Shown: piece by piece, positions 18,107-25,069 of the stretch | Numbering within the stretch: the first letter of the stretch is position 1 | Layout: each line of letters opens with the position of its first letter | Source of the DNA: an uncultured Acidobacteriia bacterium | GTDB taxonomy: Bacteria; Acidobacteriota; Terriglobia; Bryobacterales; Bryobacteraceae | DNA length: 64,000 nt | Direction of reading: 5' to 3' | Assembly: GCA_903875575.1 (NCBI GenBank) | Contig: CAIQWJ010000091.1 | Location: 1-64,000, forward strand | Program-made: the position numbers and the translations under genes | Notes under the pieces: generated by a model | What the model saw: the letters and a program-made list of their open reading frames with translations, nothing else | What the model was told of the DNA's origin: nothing | The model's database searches: none

Positions 18107-19993
18107 ATGAAGATGACCCCGATCGCGCTGACCGTGCTGGTTTGCGCCAGTGCCGCCGCGCAGGCGCAGACTGCCGCGAAACCTCCGGCAGCCCCCAAGG
18201 TAATTACGGAGGCGGATTGCACTGCCGAGAAGCTGGGAACAAGTATTCCTGTGGCGTCGATAGGTTTGCCTGTTTCCGGAGTGACGCTGAACGCGCCACA
18301 GTGGCACGCGGAGGCCAATGGCAACCCGGCTTATTGCGGCATTGACGGGGCGATGGCTCCGATGGATAAGAGCGCCACGGCGAAGTCCATCCGGTTCGCG
18401 GTGGCGATGCCTGCCTCATGGACTTATCGCGGGATGCAATTGGGCGGAGGCGGGAATAATGGAGTGATCCCTGTTTTGACCGGGGGCCCGGGGCGTGGAA
18501 ATGCATCGTATCTGTCGCGCGGGCTGGCGACGTATGGCAGCGACTCCGGGCACCAGAATCCCCCGGGTGGCTTCGGCGGACCGGGTGGACCGGGTGCCGG
18601 CCGGGGCGGGCCTGGCGGAGGATCTTTGGCAGGCCGGGGACCGCAGGGTCCGCCGAACGCGGGTGCAGTTGCGGGTGGCGCGCCTGCGGCGGCTGCAGGC
18701 GCTGGCCGGGCGGGTGGCCCGCCCCCGATGTCGGCTGCGGCTTCGGCAGCGGCCAACGACTGGACTTTGAATGAAGAAGCCATCGCGAACCTGGGCTACA
18801 TGCAGATGAAGAAGACACACGACGCAGCCATGGTGTTGATGGAGCGGCTTTACGGCGCGCGTCCGCGCTTCAACTACTTCTTCGGAACGTCACAGGGCGG
18901 GCGTGAGTCGCTCACGGTGGTGCAGCGTTTTCCGAACGACTATGACGGGGTAGCGGCCGAGGTGCCGATCGTGAATTTCTCTTCGCTGATGCTGGCACCT
19001 GAGCTGATCCGCATTCAGGAGAAGCCCATTGCGAATTGGGTAACGCCGGCGAAAGTGAACGCAATCCGCGGCGAAGTGATGCGGCAGTGCGACAAGCTGG
19101 ACGGGCTGGTGGATGGCGTCGTCAACAACTACATGGCGTGCCGCGCGATCTTCGACGTGAAGCAGGGCGATAAGAATCGCAATCCGTGGGCCGCGAAGCG
19201 CTGCCCGGATAATATCGACCCGAATCCGCAGGATACGAGCGCTGCGGCGTGCCTGACGGACGGCCAGATTTCGACGCTGAAGATGGTCTATTCGCCGTAT
19301 AACTTCGCCACGCCGCTGGCGAACGGCGTGAAGTCATTCGGGATGTGGTTCCCGAATACCGATCCATCCGGCAGCGGGCTGATTCTGCCGATTCGGTATC
19401 GCGGCCAGGAAGGCGCGGCGGCGGATGCGCCGATGCACACGCATCTGGGGGTGGCCGGCGTGACCGGCATGTTGATGAAGGATCTGAGCGCGAATCCGCT
19501 GGACTACGTGGAAGGCGGCGCTTTGAATGCACGCCGACTGGAACTCTCGCCGATTCTGGATGCGACGAATCCCGATCTGAGCGCTTTTTATAAGAAGGGC
19601 GGGAAGTTGATTGTGGTGATCGGAACGGACGATACGCTGGCATCGCCCGGTGCGCAGGTGGCTTACTATCAGTCGGTCATCGACAAGATGGGGCAGACGA
19701 CGGTGGACGCGTTTGCGCGCTTCTTTGTGTTGCCACAGACGGGTCACGGGCTGACGGGTCGTTCGTATGCGACGGACGGCGAGGGCAAGGCGGTTCAGTC
19801 GCAGGCGATTCCGAGCACGTACGACCGGTTTGGAATTATCACGGATTGGGTGGAGAACGGGAAGGCACCGGGGAAGTCGGCTGTGGCAACAGCGGGCGAC
19901 CGGAGTCTGCCGATGTGTTCGTATCCGGCGTATCCGAAGTATGTCAGCGGACCGGTGGGGGACGCGGCTTCGTACAACTGTTCGGCGAAGTAA
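18107..19993 (+). CDS. tannase/feruloyl esterase family protein lacking the CS-HC disulfide
   Basis: A 628-residue paralogue of the previous gene with signal peptide (about 1-20, ending AAAQA) but no N-terminal Ig-like domain. The nucleophile elbow is GTSQGG (S262), with Thr where Cys normally stands. The catalytic His sits in QTGHGLTG (H547) with Gly where the partner Cys stands. Both halves of the characteristic disulfide have thus been lost together. A Gly/Pro-rich tract of about 55 residues (153-208) is inserted before the nucleophile. Probable acid is D508 or D509 (GTDDT). Ser and His are intact, so it is likely still active. The 34-base gap contains SD AAGGAG. Confidence 0.9.
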   Translation: MKMTPIALTVLVCASAAAQAQTAAKPPAAPKVITEADCTAEKLGTSIPVASIGLPVSGVTLNAPQWHAEANGNPAYCGIDGAMAPMDKSATAKSIRFAVAMPASWTYRGMQLGGGGNNGVIPVLTGGPGRGNASYLSRGLATYGSDSGHQNPPGGFGGPGGPGAGRGGPGGGSLAGRGPQGPPNAGAVAGGAPAAAAGAGRAGGPPPMSAAASAAANDWTLNEEAIANLGYMQMKKTHDAAMVLMERLYGARPRFNYFFGTSQGGRESLTVVQRFPNDYDGVAAEVPIVNFSSLMLAPELIRIQEKPIANWVTPAKVNAIRGEVMRQCDKLDGLVDGVVNNYMACRAIFDVKQGDKNRNPWAAKRCPDNIDPNPQDTSAAACLTDGQISTLKMVYSPYNFATPLANGVKSFGMWFPNTDPSGSGLILPIRYRGQEGAAADAPMHTHLGVAGVTGMLMKDLSANPLDYVEGGALNARRLELSPILDATNPDLSAFYKKGGKLIVVIGTDDTLASPGAQVAYYQSVIDKMGQTTVDAFARFFVLPQTGHGLTGRSYATDGEGKAVQSQAIPSTYDRFGIITDWVENGKAPGKSAVATAGDRSLPMCSYPAYPKYVSGPVGDAASYNCSAK

Positions 19994-19994
19994 G

Positions 19995-20447
19995 GTGGAA
20001 CAAAAGCCCGGCGAGATAAGTGCGTGGGGGCAATTGCGGCGGAGGAGAAATGCCGCGTGGGCGGTGCCACTGGCACTGGTATTTGCCACTTGTATAGTGA
20101 TGGCGAACGGTGGCTCGCAGATGTTGCTCCGATGCGGCATGGGCCTTGCAGCGACGGCGTACGCGGTTTTGTATTTCAGATTCATTCAGTGGCCGTGTCC
20201 GAGATGTGGAAAGGGGTTCATTTTGCCCAGGCGCAGCGCGTTTACCATTTCCGAACGATGCCAGAACTGTGGCCTTCCATTTGGGCGTGACCCTGGTGAC
20301 GTGAACCGGTTCCGTGAGAAGCAGCAAAGAGGCGACGCAATAACAGCCGCCTACGACGCGGAAATGAAGCAGAGGAATCGAGACGCTTTCCGACGCATGA
20401 TCAGGCGGCTAAGTAAGAAGCGACCGCCAACGGGATTTCGCAGGTGA
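19995..20447 (+). CDS. small membrane protein with zinc ribbon
   Basis: About 150 residues if begun at the GTG at 19995, one base after the tannase stop; an ATG at 20100 would remove the first membrane helix. Two hydrophobic helices (WAVPLALVFATCIVMANG and GMGLAATAYAVLYF) are followed by a four-Cys zinc ribbon, CPRCGKGF and CQNCGLPF, and a charged Arg/Lys-rich C-terminus. The design, two membrane segments plus a cytoplasmic zinc ribbon, recurs in uncharacterised bacterial proteins. It overlaps the next gene by a few bases depending on start choice. No function assigned. Confidence 0.7.
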   Translation: MEQKPGEISAWGQLRRRRNAAWAVPLALVFATCIVMANGGSQMLLRCGMGLAATAYAVLYFRFIQWPCPRCGKGFILPRRSAFTISERCQNCGLPFGRDPGDVNRFREKQQRGDAITAAYDAEMKQRNRDAFRRMIRRLSKKRPPTGFRR

Positions 20448-20449
20448 GT

Positions 20450-21220
20450 ATGTCAGCGGACTGCAGGGCGATGCGGTTTCAGTGCCTGGCTGCGATGACC
20501 CCCCTTTGCATCGTCGCTGTTTCGCTGGCGTGCGGTGGACGACATGACAATACCCGTGTGTCGCCTGATGTGCTGCTGTTCAATGGAACCGGGACGTCTC
20601 CGAATGACGTGGCAGCCATTGAAAAGCTCCTTGAGGGCAGTCGGATTGGTTATTCGACGGCGGACTCAGCGCAACTGAATGCGATGAGCGGGCCAAAGAT
20701 GCGGGGCTACCGGCTGCTCATCATGCCGGGTGGGAACTTCATCGACATGGGCAACAGCCTTACTGCGGGTGCGACCGCCAACGTTCGCAGCGCGGTGCGG
20801 GGCGGTTTGAATTATCTCGGAATTTGCGCCGGTGGTTTTCTTGCTGGGAAGTACAACCAGAACAGTCTGGATCTGGCGGGCGGTGTGAAGTTCGGATTCT
20901 ATGCAGCCGAGAGCCGGGGGATTCGAAATGCGGCGGTGGCGATTGAGTCGCCTGGTTCGCCGACGCTCGATCAGTACTGGGAAGATGGCCCGGAGTTTAG
21001 CGGTTGGGGCGCGGTGGTCGCGATGTATCCGGACAAGACGCCGGCGATTGTGGAAGGAACGTTCGGGAAGGGCTTGATCATCCTGAGCGGGATTCACGCG
21101 GAAGCACCGGAGACCTGGCGGCGCGGCATGACGTTTCGCACGCCGGCAGAGGTGGATAACGGATATGCGGCGACGCTGATTAGCGCTGCGTTGAACAGGA
21201 CGCCACTACCACATTACTGA
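20450..21220 (+). CDS. lipoprotein with biotin-protein-ligase N-terminal (BPL_N) glutamine amidotransferase-like fold
   Basis: About 256 residues. A lipobox VSLAC indicates a lipoprotein anchored at the membrane. The rest resembles the BPL_N/class I amidotransferase-like fold: LLFNGTGTSPND, YRLLIMPGGNF, LNYLGICAGGFLAG with a Cys in the nucleophile-elbow position, and GLIILSGIHAEAPETW near the end. Such domains are found fused to biotin ligases or as stand-alone exported proteins. Alternative starts are the GTG at 20444, overlapping the upstream stop, and the ATG at 20471 (MRFQCLAAM). It closes the 11844-21220 run. Substrate unknown. Confidence 0.82.
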   Translation: MSADCRAMRFQCLAAMTPLCIVAVSLACGGRHDNTRVSPDVLLFNGTGTSPNDVAAIEKLLEGSRIGYSTADSAQLNAMSGPKMRGYRLLIMPGGNFIDMGNSLTAGATANVRSAVRGGLNYLGICAGGFLAGKYNQNSLDLAGGVKFGFYAAESRGIRNAAVAIESPGSPTLDQYWEDGPEFSGWGAVVAMYPDKTPAIVEGTFGKGLIILSGIHAEAPETWRRGMTFRTPAEVDNGYAATLISAALNRTPLPHY

Positions 21221-21233
21221 TTTCTCGCTACGT

Positions 21234-21836
21234 CTAGTGCGCGTGGGAGCGGCCGGTGAATTCGATTCCGTACTTCTTGAGCTCTTCCGCATAGTACTTC
21301 TTCTGCAGAATCTCGAATTCTTCGCTGCCCTCGGCCACTTCCTTCTTGAGGGAGCGGACCTTGTCGCGGGAGGCGCGGTCGGCCTTTTCTTCCACCAGAA
21401 GAATATCGGTAAAAGCTTTGACGATTTCGAGCCGGGCCTCATTCTGGTCCTTCTTCAAACGCAGATCGCGGGACTTGCGCATCAGGGCCACCAGTTTGTG
21501 CGAAATATCCGTGATCTTGTCGCGCGAAAGCTTCATGCCGTCGCCGGTATCGCGGCCGGAGGCGCGCACGATCTTATTCTTCTGCACCAGGGTGTTCTTG
21601 ATCTTGCGGAACATGTCCTGGTAGCCGATGCCTTCTCGGCGCATGTAATCGCTGTAGTCTTCGAGGATGTCGCGCACTTCGTCGTTGAGCTTGTCTTCAG
21701 CGGCAAGTTCGTCGTTAATGAGGGTGTCGACAATCTCGATGACGCGCTCAGGGGATTGTGTTTCCAGGGCGGTTCCGGTGATCCGCTGGACAATCTGGCG
21801 CGAGAGATAGGTTACAAATTCTCTGGGAAGAAGCAT
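21234..21836 (-). CDS. DUF507 family protein
   Basis: A 200-residue, strongly charged, mostly helical cytoplasmic protein matching DUF507: MLLPREFVTYLSRQIV at the N-terminus, INDELAAEDKLNDEVR, YQDMFRKIKNTLVQK, and the second repeat-like part RDKITDISHKLVALM. Two similar halves (about 1-95 and 96-185) suggest internal duplication. The ATG at 21836 matches the family N-terminus; longer frames extend into the divergent MFS leader and are rejected. The gene is common in Acidobacteria and delta-proteobacterial lineages with no known role. It is convergent with the BPL_N gene (13-base gap). Confidence 0.9.
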   Translation of the reverse strand: MLLPREFVTYLSRQIVQRITGTALETQSPERVIEIVDTLINDELAAEDKLNDEVRDILEDYSDYMRREGIGYQDMFRKIKNTLVQKNKIVRASGRDTGDGMKLSRDKITDISHKLVALMRKSRDLRLKKDQNEARLEIVKAFTDILLVEEKADRASRDKVRSLKKEVAEGSEEFEILQKKYYAEELKKYGIEFTGRSHAH

Positions 21837-21922
21837 CGTCTGGAGACTATTTTTCGTTAGAAGAGGACAGGGCCAGTGTATCATCGTGAGGTATTTCCAC
21901 TCGGAACCCAAGCAAAAGACCC

Positions 21923-23197
21923 ATGGCCGCGGCACCTGAAACCGAAGCATCACGCACGGACGCCGCAGCCGCGAATTACACGTGGCTGCCCGCGGCGAGC
22001 ATGCTGCTGGTTTCGCTGCTGAGCTATATCGACCGCAACGCCCTGGCCATTCTGGCACCCACGATTCTCCGCGAAACGCACCTTTCGGGCGAGCAGTATG
22101 GCATCATCATCGCCTGTTTTTCCTATGCCTACATGCTGGGGAACCCGCTGTGGGGGCATTTGCTGGACAGGATTGGGGTACGGAAGGGGATGTCGGTGGC
22201 GGTCGGGCTGTGGACTGTAGCATCCGCGGCGCATGCCTGGGCGAGTGGTTTCTGGAGCTTCGCGATCATGCGGGCGCTGCTGGGGGCTGGCGAGGGCGCT
22301 ACCTTCCCCGGAGGGCTGCGCACGGTGGCGCAGACGCTGCCGCCTTCGAAGCGCGGGAGGGGGCTGGCCGTGGCCTACAGCGGCGGATCGCTGGGGGCGA
22401 TGATTGCGCCTCTGATCGTGACTCCGCTGGCGCTCTGGTTCGGGTGGCATGGGGTATTCCTGGCCACCGGGCTGTTTGGCGCTCTTTGGCTGGTGCTGTG
22501 GCGGGTGGTGGGCGCGGGGGTGGACCGCAAGCGGGTGTTCGCGGAGGAACAGGCTGCACCGGCAGCACAGCCTTTGGAGTGGCGCAGCCGGCCTTTGTGG
22601 GCCTACATCCTGCTTTACGGTGTGGGAGCGCTGCCGCTCGCGTTCATTCTGTACGATTCCTCGCTCTATCTGCATACGCGGTTTGGCTGGAGCCAGGCGA
22701 CTCTGGGTAAAGTGCTTTGGATTCCGCCCTCGGCCTGGGAGATCGGCTATTTCGCGTGGGGCGCCATTCTGGACCGGACAGGGCCCCGGTATCGTGGACT
22801 GATTCTGGCAGCGACAGCTTGTGGAACGCCGTTCTTTTTTGCGCATTCACTCACGAGTGGCGCGGCGGTGCTGGGATTCATGTGGCTGGAAATGTTCTCT
22901 TGCGCGGGTTTGGTGGTGTTGTCGGTGTCCTATGTGACGCGTGAGTTCCCGGGGAGGCAGGCCGGCCTGCTGGCCGGCCTGGGAGCGGGCGCATGGGGGG
23001 CGTCCGTGGCCCTAATGATGCCGTGGTTTGGACGGATGTTCGATCATTCGCAATACGAACTGGCATTTCGCCTGGCGGCATTGTTTCCCTGGGCCGGGTA
23101 TCTGCTGTGGCGGGGGCTGAGTGGCGGGGTGAAGTCAAGGCCGGGCAGGCCGGACCTCCCGAATGACGGTGCGACCTCCGCTTCCGGCGAATTATAG
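21923..23197 (+). CDS. MFS transporter, anion:cation symporter type
   Basis: A 424-residue inner-membrane transporter with 12 predicted helices. The loop 2-3 signature GHLLDRIGVRKG (family GxxxDRxGRR) and YIDRNALAILAP in helix 1 resemble hexuronate/phthalate-type (ExuT-like) symporters, which take up organic anions such as sugar acids. The first 20 residues are cytoplasmic and Ala-rich. It is divergent from DUF507 across 86 bases. Given the upstream esterases and glycosidase-like proteins, uptake of a released aromatic or sugar acid is a reasonable inference, but specificity cannot be read. Confidence 0.92.
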   Translation: MAAAPETEASRTDAAAANYTWLPAASMLLVSLLSYIDRNALAILAPTILRETHLSGEQYGIIIACFSYAYMLGNPLWGHLLDRIGVRKGMSVAVGLWTVASAAHAWASGFWSFAIMRALLGAGEGATFPGGLRTVAQTLPPSKRGRGLAVAYSGGSLGAMIAPLIVTPLALWFGWHGVFLATGLFGALWLVLWRVVGAGVDRKRVFAEEQAAPAAQPLEWRSRPLWAYILLYGVGALPLAFILYDSSLYLHTRFGWSQATLGKVLWIPPSAWEIGYFAWGAILDRTGPRYRGLILAATACGTPFFFAHSLTSGAAVLGFMWLEMFSCAGLVVLSVSYVTREFPGRQAGLLAGLGAGAWGASVALMMPWFGRMFDHSQYELAFRLAALFPWAGYLLWRGLSGGVKSRPGRPDLPNDGATSASGEL

Positions 23198-23240
23198 TTT
23201 TCGCGCGTTGTTGCCGATCAGACTGGGGAGGCGTGGGTAT

Positions 23241-23966
23241 GTGCCCGCGAAACCCATGGTCACAAGGCTCCCCGGCAACAGACAGATAACCAAAGCACGA
23301 AGCACGAAGACTGTGCTGATCTATTCACGGCACGCGGTAACGGCGGCGGGGTTCCGCACGCTGGCTGCTGAAGATTTTGGATTCATCTACTCGGAGTGCG
23401 ACAACACCCCGGAATTGCCGGGGCAGGCGGCACTCGGAAAACCGGATCTCCTCATGGTGGATATGGACCGATCTGTCACTCTGGAACTGTTGGGTGAACT
23501 TCGGCACGTGACACCACGGACCGCAATCATCCTTTGGATTGAAGAGGTTTCCCCGGAGTTTGTGCGCCATGCCATCGAACTGGGAATCCACGGAGTCATC
23601 GGGAAGGATGCCTCTCTGGCGACTTGCACCGCGTGTCTCGCCGGGGTGGCGAGGGGCCAGGTCTGGATAGAAGAAGAACTGAGCCGGAAGCTCTTATGCA
23701 CCCGAACAGTGAAGTTAACCCCGCGTGAAGGCCAGATCGTCAGCCTCCTCACACAGGGCCTGAAAAACAAAGAGATAGCCTGGCGCATGAAGATCACGGA
23801 GGGAACAGCGAAAGCCTACCTGACGCGACTCTTTCAGAAGACCGGAGCGAACGACCGGTTTGAGCTGGCGATGTACGCGGTGCGCAATCTGGCGGCGGAG
23901 TCCGGGGAGTTCCGGCCCATGAGTCTTGGGAGTCTGAAGCGCGAAGGCCCGGCGGGCGACCGCTGA
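23241..23966 (+). CDS. LuxR-type response regulator with degenerate receiver
   Basis: About 241 residues from the GTG at 23241, which has SD GGGGAGG nine bases upstream; the ATG at 23256 is the alternative. The receiver-like domain (about 20-150) keeps the central Asp (LLMVDMD) and Lys (GVIGKD), but the acidic pair that binds Mg is replaced (TVLIYSRH). It may therefore be phosphorylation-independent. The C-terminal LuxR helix-turn-helix is intact: LTPREGQIVSLLTQGLKNKE and TAKAYLTRLFQKTGA. The 5' part overlaps or closely follows the MFS gene. No cognate kinase is nearby. Target genes unknown. Confidence 0.85.
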   Translation: MPAKPMVTRLPGNRQITKARSTKTVLIYSRHAVTAAGFRTLAAEDFGFIYSECDNTPELPGQAALGKPDLLMVDMDRSVTLELLGELRHVTPRTAIILWIEEVSPEFVRHAIELGIHGVIGKDASLATCTACLAGVARGQVWIEEELSRKLLCTRTVKLTPREGQIVSLLTQGLKNKEIAWRMKITEGTAKAYLTRLFQKTGANDRFELAMYAVRNLAAESGEFRPMSLGSLKREGPAGDR

Positions 23967-23986
23967 AATCAGCCGCGCCGAAGAGA

Positions 23987-24949
23987 CTATTTCTCAAAGA
24001 TTTGCTTGGTGATGAACTCTTCGAGCCGCGTAATCACGTCTTCCACTGCGTTGGTCTCGAGTGAGATCAAATCACAGGAAAGCGAGATCGCGACGATAGC
24101 CTCGCGATTTCGCATGGTGACAGACTGTTCGAGGCGCATGCCGGCAACGCGCTTCACTTCGGCAGTCATGAGAGGCTGGGGAAGCCGCTTCTCCATGATG
24201 CAGAGGATGCAGGGGCCGCGCCAGCGGAACAGGAGGTAGTCTCTGCCGAAGTACTCGGCAAGGTGCTGGCTGACGACGCGCATCACATCGTCGCCCGCAT
24301 GGAAGCCGAATCTGGCGTTGATGGCGTCCAGTCGCCTGACGCCGAATACGAAAGCGCAGTACTTCTTCCGGTGTTTCCAGGCGGCGGAAAGGGCGTCGAG
24401 CGCCTGTCGTGCGTCCGGCAAACCGGTGACGGAGTCGATTTCGGTGGGATTGTAGTGCTGCGAGGGTGCCAGGACGTCGTCTTCTTTCCGCAGGATCTGG
24501 AGGCGGATACCGTCCAGGCACACGGAGAGCCGGGCTGCTGCGGCAGCGATCTCTTCACCCGTGCGAGCGGTAGTCACGTCGTGCTGGCTCTGCCGCAGGG
24601 CCATGGCCTGCGCTTCGGGAGATCGTGCAACGGACAGCAGCGATTCGGAAATCATCGAAATGGCAGCCTGGAGATCCTTTTCACGGGGGGTCAGTTCACG
24701 TTCAGAACCTTCGCCCCGATCCACCGCGCGGGCGGTGGAGCCAACTACCAGAAGGCCGCTGTCTTCGTCGTCTATCCGCGCGATCTCCTCGCGCAGCCGC
24801 CGAACCTTATTCTGAAAGGCCTGGAATTCGTCGTCATCCTGACAGTAGGACTGGAGTGCCAGCCCTTGTAAGAGCATAGACAGCACGCGGTTCAGAGCTT
24901 TGGTTTGCTCCTCCTGCGGCGATTTGGAAGACTGCATGGTGTTTTGCAT
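23987..24949 (-). CDS. GGDEF-like protein with degenerate active site
   Basis: A 320-residue cytoplasmic protein. The C-terminal part has the diguanylate cyclase landmarks DSVTGLPDARQAL and FGFHAGDDVMRVVSQHLAEY, but the signature loop is FRWRGPCIL instead of GGDEF. Cyclase activity is therefore not expected. It may bind c-di-GMP or GTP, or be purely structural. The N-terminal 150 residues are helical with coiled-coil character (FQNKVRRLREEIARI) and no recognisable sensor. It is convergent with the LuxR-type gene (20-base gap). The N-terminus has an alternative Met four codons downstream. Confidence 0.82.
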   Translation of the reverse strand: MQNTMQSSKSPQEEQTKALNRVLSMLLQGLALQSYCQDDDEFQAFQNKVRRLREEIARIDDEDSGLLVVGSTARAVDRGEGSERELTPREKDLQAAISMISESLLSVARSPEAQAMALRQSQHDVTTARTGEEIAAAAARLSVCLDGIRLQILRKEDDVLAPSQHYNPTEIDSVTGLPDARQALDALSAAWKHRKKYCAFVFGVRRLDAINARFGFHAGDDVMRVVSQHLAEYFGRDYLLFRWRGPCILCIMEKRLPQPLMTAEVKRVAGMRLEQSVTMRNREAIVAISLSCDLISLETNAVEDVITRLEEFITKQIFEK

Positions 24950-25069
24950 GGCCTGACGCTGATGGACTTATCGGCAGGCCGGCAACTAAATATGAGAAAT
25001 AAAAGAGAACGTGGCACGTCTAAACGGCGCGTGGCTGCACGGAAAGGTACCGGACAGGCGCTGGGCGGC

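Noticed and set aside
22960-23165. GGCCGGCCTG-type short palindromes as REP-like repeats
   Set aside because: They lie inside the MFS coding sequence, are few and are explained by high GC and Ala/Gly/Leu codons.
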